Positions 15,195 to 21,694 of a stretch of DNA of 22,697 bases are shown here, in pieces. The stretch covers positions 1 to 22,697 of the forward strand of contig JAGCIP010000218.1 in assembly GCA_017648525.1 (NCBI GenBank), given 5' to 3'. Both the position numbers and the translations under genes were made by a program. The notes below the pieces were generated by a model. The model ran no database searches. It was not told the DNA's origin and worked only from the letters and a program-made list of their open reading frames with translations. Each line of letters begins with the position of its first letter. Within the stretch, counting starts at the first letter, position 1. Origin of the DNA: Clostridia bacterium (GTDB lineage: Bacteria; Bacillota; Clostridia; Christensenellales; Borkfalkiaceae).

Positions 15195-15986
15195 ATGAAC
15201 GAAAAATTACAGTATGCAAGTATGCTTGAAATTCCCGTTAATACCTGCAATATTACCTTAACGCCCGCAAAGAAAGGGCGCAGAAAAAAGAAACGGAGAG
15301 AAGAAAGCGAAGGGGTAAAGCAAGAACTTATTGAAAAGATAAACCAAAAAAATCAAGAAATGACTATTCCCGAACAAGACGGTTTAGAGAGTTTAGTAGA
15401 CCAACCGCTCGAAAACCCCGAAAGCCCCGAAAATAGCGCAAGCGTTCACGCCGTGGAAAACAAAAAAGAGAAAAAACCGCACGGGTTTTCTATAATAGGC
15501 GCACAAGTTGCCGTAATAGGACTTTTAATAGTTTCTATAATTTTAACCAATTACTTATACGCAGATAGTGGAATAAACGTCTTTTTTAGAGAAGTGTTCG
15601 GCGCTGAACAAACGGTTAGCGTGGACCAAAGGGAATACGACGATTTCCTACCCGTATTATCAATGGGCGACGCAGAAGTGACGCTTACCGACGGAATTAT
15701 GAGTTTTTCTGGCGCTGGTAGCGTGTATTCGCCTTGCGACGGCGTTGTTTCTGCTATTACCCAAACCGAAGACGGTAAATATACGGTGGAAATTACGCAT
15801 AGCACTAACTTTAAGTCTATTATTTCGGGTATTGACTATGCGTATGCAGGGTTAGAACAAAAAGTTTACGGCAATATTCCCGTAGGTTTCGTAAGAGATG
15901 GCGTTACCGCTTGCTTTAAAAATCAAGACGATGCGGTTATTTCCGATTATCAAATTGTAGACGGCGGTATCGTTTGGTCGGTATAA
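15195..15986 (+). CDS. SpoIVFA-like membrane protein with degenerate LytM/M23 domain
   Basis: A 263-residue protein: a basic N-terminus (KKGRRKKKRR near 27-35), a low-complexity Glu/Pro-rich stretch, one transmembrane helix (about 98-120) and an extracytoplasmic domain of about 140 residues. Residues 172-245 resemble an M23/LytM fold (SVYSPCDGVVSAITQ, a YTVEITH strand, GLEQKVYGNIPVG), but the zinc-binding HxxxD is missing and only one His (about 202) aligns. That matches SpoIVFA, the inactive LytM-like regulator of the SpoIVFB protease. The next gene is a SpoIVFB-like protease overlapping it by 13 nt, which supports the pair. SD AAAGGAGA. It could instead be a generic M23-like protein; similarity is structural, not close. 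Confidence 0.75.
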   Translation: MNEKLQYASMLEIPVNTCNITLTPAKKGRRKKKRREESEGVKQELIEKINQKNQEMTIPEQDGLESLVDQPLENPESPENSASVHAVENKKEKKPHGFSIIGAQVAVIGLLIVSIILTNYLYADSGINVFFREVFGAEQTVSVDQREYDDFLPVLSMGDAEVTLTDGIMSFSGAGSVYSPCDGVVSAITQTEDGKYTVEITHSTNFKSIISGIDYAYAGLEQKVYGNIPVGFVRDGVTACFKNQDDAVISDYQIVDGGIVWSV

Positions 15987-16813
15987 GTTTTAGCGTACAC
16001 CCTTTATTTTATTTATTCGGGCTGTATTACGCCTTAACGGGCAGAATCTTTCTGTTCGTCATATATACCGTCTGCGCCGTCGTGCACGAGTTGGGGCATT
16101 CTTTGGTTGCTTCGGCGTGCGGGTATAGGCTTAATAAAATCACGCTAATGCCGTTTGGTGCGGTGGTAAGCGGTGATATAGACGGACTTAATTTTAAGGA
16201 CAATATAAAAATCGCTTTGGCGGGTCCGTTATTAAATATTGCAATAGGTTTACTTTTCGTTGCGTTTTGGTGGGTGTTTCCCGAAATATATCCTTTTACT
16301 GAAGTGGTAGTGGAAGCAAATCTTTCTTTGGCGATAGTAAATCTTTTGCCCGTGTTCCCGCTGGACGGGGGTAGGGTGCTGTCGTCAAGCCTTTCTATCG
16401 CACTTGGAAAGGAAAAAGCCTTTAAGATTTGCAAGATTACAGCCCTTGTCTTTTCCCTACTTTTAATAACGGCGTTCGTGTTCACCGTTTTTAACACGGT
16501 CAATTATTCGCTACTATTTTTTTCGGCGTTCGTGCTGTTTGGCGGGTTAGGCGCAAATAAAGAAAACGTTTACGTTAGAATTATTAGCGGAATAAACCAA
16601 GAGAAATTAAAAAGCGGAATAACCGTCAAAAAGCAAGCGGTTGATAAAAGCGTTACGGTAAAAAGGTTGCTAACAATAATAGACCCCGCTTGCGTAAACG
16701 AGATAGTGGTTTACGAAAAAGAGCAACCGATAGCCACCCTTTCGCACGAACAATTAGTAAATATTGCAAAAAAAGGCGAACTTTATCAGCCGATAGCAAG
16801 ATATTTAGGCTAA
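15974..16813 (+). CDS. SpoIVFB-like site-2 intramembrane metalloprotease
   Basis: A 279-residue M50 protease. HELGH at residues 38-42 within the second hydrophobic segment gives the zinc-binding His residues and Glu; AGPLLN (83-88) and NLLPVFPLDGG (123-133, Asp ligand) are M50 signatures. The C-terminal 90 residues form a soluble, CBS-like region as in SpoIVFB. In Bacillus subtilis it cleaves pro-SigK in the mother cell and is held inactive by SpoIVFA and BofA; here the partner is the overlapping upstream gene. The start is TTG at 15974, since no ATG or GTG lies in frame before the first helix. Coupled translation is likely. Confidence 0.87.
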   Translation: MVGISFSVHPLFYLFGLYYALTGRIFLFVIYTVCAVVHELGHSLVASACGYRLNKITLMPFGAVVSGDIDGLNFKDNIKIALAGPLLNIAIGLLFVAFWWVFPEIYPFTEVVVEANLSLAIVNLLPVFPLDGGRVLSSSLSIALGKEKAFKICKITALVFSLLLITAFVFTVFNTVNYSLLFFSAFVLFGGLGANKENVYVRIISGINQEKLKSGITVKKQAVDKSVTVKRLLTIIDPACVNEIVVYEKEQPIATLSHEQLVNIAKKGELYQPIARYLG

Positions 16814-16822
16814 AAATTAAAG

Positions 16823-16853
16823 CCCGATTACAAGATATTGTGGTCGGGTTTTT
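16823..16853 (+). terminator. Intrinsic terminator after the SpoIVFB-like gene
   Basis: CCCGATTACA pairs with TGTGGTCGGG (10 bp with two G-U pairs) around a 6-nt loop, followed by TTTTT. Confidence 0.85.
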
Positions 16854-16932
16854 GCACGTTAGTCAATATATAGAAAACTGCAAAAAAGTTGGGGTTTTTG
16901 ACTAAAATATTGTAAAAAAACGCATAAAAAAC

Positions 16933-16961
16933 TTGACATAGGTCGTTTAATTTGTTAGAAT
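16933..16961 (+). promoter_or_regulatory. Strong promoter of the rpmG-secE-nusG-rplKA transcript
   Basis: TTGACA (16933-16938), 17-nt spacer, TAGAAT (16956-16961) with a TGT extended -10 just before it. Confidence 0.88.
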
Positions 16962-16968
16962 AGATAAG

Positions 16969-16995
16969 CATCCCGACGTAGGGGTGTAATTTTTT
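16969..16995 (+). promoter_or_regulatory. Attenuator-like hairpin in the rpmG 5' leader
   Basis: CATCCC (16969-16974) pairs with GGGGTG (16981-16986), one U-G, and a TTTTTT run follows at 16990-16995. It starts at the predicted transcript 5' end. The short stem makes termination efficiency uncertain. Confidence 0.4.
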
Positions 16996-17014
16996 GATGT
17001 TCGGAAGGTGCAAT

Positions 17015-17179
17015 ATGGCAGCAAAAGGCGCAAGAGCGAAGATAACTTTGGCTTGTACGGAATGTAAACAAAGAAACTACGATACTTTTAAAAACAAGAA
17101 GAACGATACTGAAAGACTTGAAATGCAAAAGTATTGCAAGTTCTGCAAAAAGCATACCGCTCATAAAGAAGCGAAGTAA
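17015..17179 (+). CDS. rpmG: Ribosomal protein L33 (bL33), zinc-ribbon form
   Basis: A 54-residue large-subunit protein starting at ATG 17015, after GGAAGGTG; the in-frame ATG at 16994 lies upstream of that SD. Two CxxC pairs, CTEC and CKFC, mark the zinc-binding C+ form, as opposed to zinc-free C- paralogues used under zinc limitation. Beside secE and nusG this is the common Clostridia arrangement. Many relatives have a tRNA-Trp gene between rpmG and secE; I see none in the 55-nt gap here, which holds only a small CCTGC/GCAGG hairpin. Confidence 0.96.
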   Translation: MAAKGARAKITLACTECKQRNYDTFKNKKNDTERLEMQKYCKFCKKHTAHKEAK

Positions 17180-17234
17180 TAATCGCTTAAAAATATCCTG
17201 CGTGGCAGGTTAAAAAATTAAGGGGCAAGCGTAA

Positions 17235-17531
17235 ATGAAAAATAAAAAAGACGCTAAAGGTGCTGATTTCGTTTCTGTGGAACAGCCCAAAACTCAAAAA
17301 GAAGTAAAAAAGGCAAAGAAAAAGGATAAAAAGCCCGGTTTCTTTAAGAAAATCGGCATGAAATTAAAGGACGTTTTCTCTGAACTTAAAAAGGTTAACT
17401 GGCCTTCTTTTGGCAAGGTTGTTAAACAAACGGGAATTGTTCTTGTAGTAGTGTTGTTATTCTTGGTAGTAATCACCGCGTTTGATACCGGTTTGCTTTA
17501 TTTACTCGAATTGATTTCACCTAAGGCATAG
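17235..17531 (+). CDS. secE: Preprotein translocase subunit SecE
   Basis: A 98-residue single-span SecE of the Gram-positive type. The Lys-rich N-terminus (residues 1-50) leads to the conserved amphipathic segment DVFSELKKVNWPS (about 44-56), the SecE signature, and then one transmembrane helix (about 62-90). SecE clamps the SecY channel. The long basic N-terminal extension is longer than minimal SecE (about 60 residues) but common in Firmicutes. AAGGGG precedes the ATG by 9 nt. It is followed by nusG after 9 nt. Confidence 0.95.
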   Translation: MKNKKDAKGADFVSVEQPKTQKEVKKAKKKDKKPGFFKKIGMKLKDVFSELKKVNWPSFGKVVKQTGIVLVVVLLFLVVITAFDTGLLYLLELISPKA

Positions 17532-17540
17532 GAGTAGAAA

Positions 17541-18083
17541 ATGGCAGTAGAACAAGGAAGATGGTACGTCATTCACACTTACTCTGGTTATGAAGCAATG
17601 GTGAAAGACAGCCTTGAAAAATTAATAGAAAACAACAACTTACAAGAAAACATTTTCGAGATTAAAATTCCCACCGAAGAAACCTTGGAAGAAAAGGCAA
17701 ACGGCAAGAAGAAATTAGTCGAAAGAAAGAAATTCCCTTGCTACGTTTTCTTAAAGATGATTTATTCAAACGACATTTGGTATTTAGTTACCAACACTCG
17801 TGGTGTAACAGGGTTCGTTGGTCCGCAAGGTAGACCGTTACCGCTCACCGAAACGGAAGTGGCAAGAATGGGGCTTGAAGAAGTTGCTTTGGAAATTGAC
17901 TTTGCCGTAGGCGATACCGTTCAAGTGGTATCAGGACCAATTGAATCTTTCAGCGGTGTAGTAGTAGAACTTAACGAAAGCACTCAAAAGGTTAAAGTCA
18001 ACGTTGAAATGTTCGGTAGAAAGACTGACGTTGAACTTGATTTTGTTCAAGTTAAAAAGGTTAACGTAGAAACCGAAGAATAA
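17541..18083 (+). CDS. nusG: Transcription elongation/termination factor NusG
   Basis: A 180-residue NusG. The NGN domain begins RWYVIHTYSGYE and includes FPCYVFLKM and VTNTRGVTGFVGPQGRP; the C-terminal KOW domain begins near VGDTVQVVSGPIESFSG. It binds RNA polymerase and links it with Rho or ribosome. The length is typical and no extra domain is present. TAGGAGT lies before the ATG. The rplK leader begins after a 150-nt gap, which contains a regulatory RNA. Confidence 0.97.
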   Translation: MAVEQGRWYVIHTYSGYEAMVKDSLEKLIENNNLQENIFEIKIPTEETLEEKANGKKKLVERKKFPCYVFLKMIYSNDIWYLVTNTRGVTGFVGPQGRPLPLTETEVARMGLEEVALEIDFAVGDTVQVVSGPIESFSGVVVELNESTQKVKVNVEMFGRKTDVELDFVQVKKVNVETEE

Positions 18084-18168
18084 TTTTACAAGGATATATA
18101 ATTATAAACATTATATAACTAAAAACAAAAAAAGCATATAATCTGGCGGAGAAACCGCCGTTTATAGA

Positions 18169-18215
18169 GTGGGAGTTGTGTTAAATTTTTCACACTGGCG
18201 CAACGATATTACCAC
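18169..18215 (+). promoter_or_regulatory. L1-binding rRNA mimic before rplK
   Basis: GTGG (18169-18172) pairs with CCAC (18212-18215). The 5' internal loop is GAG, the 3' loop is GATATTA, and GTTG/CAAC closes an inner helix extended by GTGT/ACAC. This reproduces the L1-stalk consensus of 23S rRNA (GGUGGGAG ... UGAAAUACCACC). AGGAGG, the rplK SD, lies 5 nt downstream, so L1 binding could block translation. A separate hairpin (GGCGG/CCGCC, 18145-18159) precedes it. Confidence 0.75.
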
Positions 18216-18233
18216 CATTAGGAGGAAACAATT

Positions 18234-18659
18234 ATGGCAAAGAAAGTTACGGCAATCGTTAAATTGCAATTGCCCGCAGGCAAGGCAACACCCGGTCCGC
18301 CCGTAGGCTCAACGTTAGGTCCTCACGGTATCAATATTCCGGGATTTACCAAAGAATTTAACGCTAAAACTCAGGATCAGGCTGGTCTTATTATTCCGGT
18401 AGTTATTACCATTTATCAAGACCGTTCTTTTACTTTCATCTTAAAGACCCCGCCGGCACCCGTTCTTATTAAGAAAGCGTGCGGTATTGAAAGCGCAAGT
18501 GCAGCACCCAACAAAAACAAGGTTGCTAAAATCACTAAAGCGCAAATCGAAGAGATTGCAAAGGTAAAAATGCCCGACCTAAACGCAAATAGTTTAGAAA
18601 GCGCTATGAGTATGATTGCAGGTACTGCAAGAAGTATGGGCGTTGAAGTCGTAGACTAA
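18234..18659 (+). CDS. rplK: Ribosomal protein L11 (uL11)
   Basis: A 141-residue L11 of the GTPase-associated centre. The N-terminal domain shows KLQLPAGKATPGPPVGSTLG, with the Pro-rich helix that contacts thiostrepton-site rRNA; the C-terminal RNA-binding domain carries KVKMPDLNANSLESAMSMIAGTARSMG. Length is normal. The SD is TAGGAGG at about 18219-18225. It is the first gene after an L1-type leader and is followed by a second L1-type motif before rplA. Confidence 0.98.
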   Translation: MAKKVTAIVKLQLPAGKATPGPPVGSTLGPHGINIPGFTKEFNAKTQDQAGLIIPVVITIYQDRSFTFILKTPPAPVLIKKACGIESASAAPNKNKVAKITKAQIEEIAKVKMPDLNANSLESAMSMIAGTARSMGVEVVD

Positions 18660-18669
18660 ATCATAAAAA

Positions 18670-18699
18670 GTGGGAGGGCTGTTAGCCCGAACGTACCAC
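18670..18699 (+). promoter_or_regulatory. Second L1-binding rRNA mimic before rplA
   Basis: GTGG (18670-18673) pairs with CCAC (18696-18699); GAG forms the 5' loop, GGGCT/AGCCC the inner helix (18676-18680 with 18684-18688), and GAACGTA the 7-nt 3' loop. The arrangement matches the copy before rplK almost feature for feature. AGGAGG, the rplA SD, follows immediately. Confidence 0.75.
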
Positions 18700-18713
18700 A
18701 GGAGGTAATTTAA

Positions 18714-19400
18714 ATGAAACACGGAAAAAAATATGTAGATAGTGCAAAGGCTATCGAATCTGCTAAATTATATGAAGTAGATGAAGCAATAGGCTTAGTT
18801 CTTGATACCGCAAAGGCAAAGTTTGACGAAACTGTTGAAATTCACGTTCGTTTGGGCGTAGACCCCAAACAAGCAGACCAACAAGTTCGTGGCGTACTCG
18901 TACTCCCCAACGGAACGGGTAAAGAAGTTAGAGTTTTGGTTCTTGCAAAAGGCGACAAGGCTGACCAAGCGAAAGAAGCAGGTGCAGATTTCGTTGGTGC
19001 AGAAGAAATGATTCAAAAAATCCAAACTGAAAACTGGTTTGATTACGACGTTATCATTACCACTCCCGACATGATGGGTTTGGTTGGTCGTATCGGTAAA
19101 GTATTAGGTCCTAAAGGACTTATGCCTAACCCGAAATCTGGTACGGTTACTATGGACGTTGCAAAAGCAATTAAGGACACCAAGGCTGGTAAAGTTGAAT
19201 ACAGACTTGATAAGAACGCAATTATTCACTGCTCAATCGGTAAAAAGAGTTTCGGCAAAGAAAAACTTAAAGAAAACTACGAAGCGCTTATGGAAGCAAT
19301 CGTTAAGGCTAAACCGGCAGCAGCAAAGGGTCAATACGTTAAGAGCGTTGCTCTTGCAAGCACTATGGGCCCCGGCGTTAAAATTAACGCTAAAATTTAA
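18714..19400 (+). CDS. rplA: Ribosomal protein L1 (uL1)
   Basis: A 228-residue L1 that forms the mobile stalk near the E site and is the usual autogenous repressor of its own operon. The diagnostic block GKVLGPKGLMPNPKSGTVT lies near residues 126-145, and the N-terminal HVRLGVDPKQADQQVRG is also typical. Its mRNA has two candidate L1-binding sites, one directly before this gene. Start and length are standard, with AGGAGG upstream. No terminator follows; the rplJ promoter begins at once. Confidence 0.98.
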   Translation: MKHGKKYVDSAKAIESAKLYEVDEAIGLVLDTAKAKFDETVEIHVRLGVDPKQADQQVRGVLVLPNGTGKEVRVLVLAKGDKADQAKEAGADFVGAEEMIQKIQTENWFDYDVIITTPDMMGLVGRIGKVLGPKGLMPNPKSGTVTMDVAKAIKDTKAGKVEYRLDKNAIIHCSIGKKSFGKEKLKENYEALMEAIVKAKPAAAKGQYVKSVALASTMGPGVKINAKI

Positions 19401-19429
19401 TTGACATTATAAATATTTAGTGTTATAAT
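19401..19429 (+). promoter_or_regulatory. Near-perfect promoter of rplJ-rplL
   Basis: TTGACA (19401-19406), 17-nt spacer, TATAAT (19424-19429) with a TGT extended -10. All elements match the SigA consensus. It gives L10-L7/L12 an independent transcript, presumably at high level to supply the four or more L7/L12 copies per ribosome. Confidence 0.93.
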
Positions 19430-19446
19430 CAAAAAGTAAAAACTAA

Positions 19447-19583
19447 ATAGCCCAAGACAGTAGGTTTCTAACACGTCGCAAGACGGACCAACCGAGGCGG
19501 AAAGAAAAAAGTGTAATTAAAGGCAAAGTATTGCTATAAGTTAATTGCGCCCTTGTATTCCGTTCGGTATGCAAGGGCTTTTT
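19447..19583 (+). promoter_or_regulatory. L10 leader (ribosomal protein L10-sensing RNA)
   Basis: AAGACAGTAGGTTTCTAACACGT and CGCAAGACGGACCAACCGAGG carry the conserved core of the Firmicutes L10 leader, including the kink-turn mimic of the L10 site in 23S rRNA. It starts about 15 nt after the promoter and runs into a terminator hairpin. Confidence 0.9.
19549..19583 (+). terminator. Attenuator terminator of the L10 leader
   Basis: GCCCTTGTATTCC pairs with GGTATGCAAGGGC (one G-U, one T-T mismatch), loop GTTC, followed by CTTTTT. It lies before the rplJ SD and is where L10-dependent termination would occur. Confidence 0.88.
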
Positions 19584-19609
19584 CATTAAAACAAGGAGGT
19601 AAAAGACAA

Positions 19610-20134
19610 ATGTCAGCAAGTAAAGAGGCAAGAATTGAATTAGCACAGGTTATCAAAGAAAAAATCCAAAACGCTAAATCGGTTGTATTCGTAAAGTTTA
19701 ACGGTCTTACCGTTGCAGAAGATACCGAACTCCGTCGTGAATTCAGAAAGAACAACGTTGAATACAAAGTTTACAAGAACACTTTGATTAGATGCGCTTT
19801 CCACGATTTAGGAATTACCGATTTTGACGACGACCTTAACGGACCTACGTCAGTTGCGTTTGGTGAAGACGAAACGGCTGCAGCAAAAGTTATTATTGAA
19901 GCGGCTAAAAAGTATCAAGACAAAATCACCGTTAAAAGCGCTTTCGTAGAAGGCGGAAAGGTTGGTGTAGAAGGTGTAAAAGCACTCGCTGCTATGCCCA
20001 GCAAGGAACAACTCGTTGCAAAGATGCTCGGTTCGTTGCAAGCACCTATTTCAAATTTCGTTGGCGTACTTTCGGCTATGCCGAGAGGTCTCGTAGTTGC
20101 GCTTAGCGCAATTGCAGACAAAAAGGCTCAATAA
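19610..20134 (+). CDS. rplJ: Ribosomal protein L10 (uL10)
   Basis: A 174-residue L10 that anchors the L7/L12 dimers on the large subunit and represses its own operon. The start at 19610 has AGGAGG upstream; the frame runs open from 19553 but that part is the terminator hairpin. The core SVVFVKFNGLTVAEDTELRR and KNNVEYKVYKNTLIR are typical. The C-terminal Ala-rich helix (LGSLQAPISNFVGVLSAMPRGL) is the L7/L12 docking region. Confidence 0.97.
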   Translation: MSASKEARIELAQVIKEKIQNAKSVVFVKFNGLTVAEDTELRREFRKNNVEYKVYKNTLIRCAFHDLGITDFDDDLNGPTSVAFGEDETAAAKVIIEAAKKYQDKITVKSAFVEGGKVGVEGVKALAAMPSKEQLVAKMLGSLQAPISNFVGVLSAMPRGLVVALSAIADKKAQ

Positions 20135-20221
20135 AAAGAGCAAAAAGTCCTAAAAATTAGGCAAAAAACATTAAAAAAATAAAAAATTAAAATTAAAAGT
20201 TATCTAATGGAGGATAGAAAA

Positions 20222-20596
20222 ATGGCAGACATTCAAAAATTGATTGAAGAAGTAAAAAGTATGACGGTTTTAGAACTTAACGAACTCGTTAAGGCTTTGG
20301 AAGAAGAATTCGGCGTTAGCGCTGCTGCACCCGTTGCAGTTGCTGCTGCTCCCGCTGCGGCTGCAGATGCTCCCGCTGCTGAAGAAAAGACTGAATTCAA
20401 GGTTTCTATTAAAGAAATCGGCGACAAGAAAATTGACGTTATCAAAGCAGTTCGTGAATTCACTTCTTTAGGTCTTGGCGAAGCAAAAGCTCTCGTTGAA
20501 GCTAAGGGCGTTATCAAAGAAAGCGCTACCAAAGAAGAAGCAGACAAAATCATTGCTAGATTCAAAGAAGTTGGCTGCACCGTTGTTGCTAAATAA
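20222..20596 (+). CDS. rplL: Ribosomal protein L7/L12 (bL12)
   Basis: A 124-residue stalk protein. The N-terminal dimerisation domain (to about residue 32) is followed by an Ala/Pro hinge near 33-55 and the factor-binding C-terminal domain with the conserved VKEATKxEAD-like helix and LGLGEAKALVEAKG. The ATG at 20222 has GGAGGAT upstream; the in-frame ATG at 20207 lies before that SD. The Ala-rich hinge is normal for the family. It ends the cluster at a strong terminator; rpoB, often next, does not follow. Confidence 0.97.
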   Translation: MADIQKLIEEVKSMTVLELNELVKALEEEFGVSAAAPVAVAAAPAAAADAPAAEEKTEFKVSIKEIGDKKIDVIKAVREFTSLGLGEAKALVEAKGVIKESATKEEADKIIARFKEVGCTVVAK

Positions 20597-20621
20597 TTAT
20601 TTTTTCAAAACGGCTTAAAAG

Positions 20622-20652
20622 AAAACTCCCGACAAGTTTGTCGGGAGTTTTT
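20622..20652 (+). terminator. Intrinsic terminator after rplL
   Basis: AAAACTCCCGACA pairs with TGTCGGGAGTTTT around a short AGTT loop, followed by TTTTT. A near-perfect stem with high GC. Confidence 0.93.
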
Positions 20653-20735
20653 GTATTTATCCGCTTAATATAGCGCAAAAAATACAAAATTTTTATAAAA
20701 ATAAACTTAATTGATTTTCAAGACTGTTATAAACA

Positions 20736-20764
20736 TTGACAATAAGCAAAAATTAGGTTAAAAT
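20736..20764 (+). promoter_or_regulatory. Promoter of the cyclophilin-like lipoprotein gene
   Basis: TTGACA (20736-20741), 17-nt spacer, TAAAAT (20759-20764). The predicted leader to the ATG at 20803 is about 30 nt with GGAG as SD. Confidence 0.75.
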
Positions 20765-20802
20765 AAATAATGCAAGTTGTAAATTTATATGGAGAACCGT
20801 AT

Positions 20803-21633
20803 ATGAGAAAAATATCAAGAATATTCGTAAACCTATTCGCTGTGCTTATGCTTGCATTTGCTTGTTTTAGTGCAGTAGGTTGCGTGGAAAGAATTACTAA
20901 ACTCAACGTGAAAGTTCAAGTTTATAATTCAGCAGAATCTAAAACCCAAGAAGTAACCCTTAAAGTTAACCTTTACGGCCACCTTGCAGAAAAAACCGTT
21001 AACGCTATTTTAGCACGCATTAACGACGGTTATTATAACGACGCTATTTTCTATAAAAACCAAAGCGAAAGCAAACAAATTATGCTTGGCGACTTGGTTG
21101 AAAAAGACGGCAAAGTAGAACTTAATTCTATCAGCGCACCCGCAATCGACGGCGAATTTGAACGTGCGGGCGTAGTTGGTTCTAACCTTAAAAACGAAAA
21201 GGGTGCTATAGGTTTGTGGCGTTCTTGGTATGAAAAGGACGGCTATAAGATTACTGATAACGCAATGCATACGGGAGAGGCAACTTGGTATATGCCCACC
21301 GAAAGCATTAGCGATTATAACGGATATTTCTGCGTGTTTGCTATGATTGATTTAGAAGATGAAGATACTGCAGAGGCGCTTGACCTTATTATCTCTGCAC
21401 TTGACGGTGAAACCCAAACTTACGAAGTTTATTATACCGGTGAATACGACGCAGAAAAGGCTGACCAAGACTTTGGTTTAACCGCAAACTGTGTTCAAAC
21501 TGATATTTTTGAAGAAGAAGATTTCTTTAAGCCTGAAGGCGCACAACTCGTTAAATATCAAAAGAGAACGGTTCTTGTTCCTGTTAACGAAGGCGTTGCA
21601 TCTGCAAGAGTTGTATCTATTACCGTTGCATAA
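20803..21633 (+). CDS. Cyclophilin-like lipoprotein, probably catalytically degenerate
   Basis: A 276-residue protein with a lipoprotein signal: basic MRKISR, hydrophobic core and SAVGC lipobox (Cys27). Residues about 50-195 follow the cyclophilin plan: VTLKVNLYGHLAEKTVNAIL, ARINDGYYNDAIFYK, a GD strand, PAIDGEFE, a GAIGLWRS strand, and YNGYFCVFAMID. In active cyclophilins the Arg of IFHR and the SQFFI segment bind the substrate proline; here IFYK and ATWYMP replace them, so prolyl isomerase activity is doubtful. The C-terminal 80 residues are acidic. The in-frame ATG at 20770 precedes the SD, so 20803 is used. It could be a distant relative rather than a true cyclophilin. It probably acts outside the membrane. 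Confidence 0.68.
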   Translation: MRKISRIFVNLFAVLMLAFACFSAVGCVERITKLNVKVQVYNSAESKTQEVTLKVNLYGHLAEKTVNAILARINDGYYNDAIFYKNQSESKQIMLGDLVEKDGKVELNSISAPAIDGEFERAGVVGSNLKNEKGAIGLWRSWYEKDGYKITDNAMHTGEATWYMPTESISDYNGYFCVFAMIDLEDEDTAEALDLIISALDGETQTYEVYYTGEYDAEKADQDFGLTANCVQTDIFEEEDFFKPEGAQLVKYQKRTVLVPVNEGVASARVVSITVA

Positions 21634-21651
21634 TCATTAAAAAGAATAATC

Positions 21652-21684
21652 AAAGCCGAAATTCTAAATGAGAATTTCGGCTTT
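21652..21684. terminator. Bidirectional intrinsic terminator
   Basis: A perfect 14-bp stem AAAGCCGAAATTCT/AGAATTTCGGCTTT with a 5-nt loop and T-rich flanks. It ends the lipoprotein gene on the plus strand and the convergent gene on the minus strand. Confidence 0.92.
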
Positions 21685-21694
21685 ATTTTTTATT

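Noticed and set aside
16690..16905. Open frame of 71 codons overlapping the end of the SpoIVFB-like gene
   Set aside because: It lies in another frame of a clear protease gene and crosses the terminator; no SD.
16979..17002. AGGGGTGTAAT resembles the 5' end of a tRNA-Trp gene, expected in this cluster
   Set aside because: No D, anticodon or T arms follow; the GGGGTG is better explained as the 3' arm of the leader hairpin.
17169..17209. Two small hairpins between rpmG and secE
   Set aside because: Stems of 5-6 bp without a strong T run; too weak to call a terminator.
18114..18142. TATAAT at 18137-18142 as a separate rplK promoter
   Set aside because: No -35 resembling TTGACA at 16-18 nt; the sequence is simply AT-rich.
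20320..20385. Ala/Pro-rich low-complexity stretch in rplL
   Set aside because: It is the normal flexible hinge of L7/L12.
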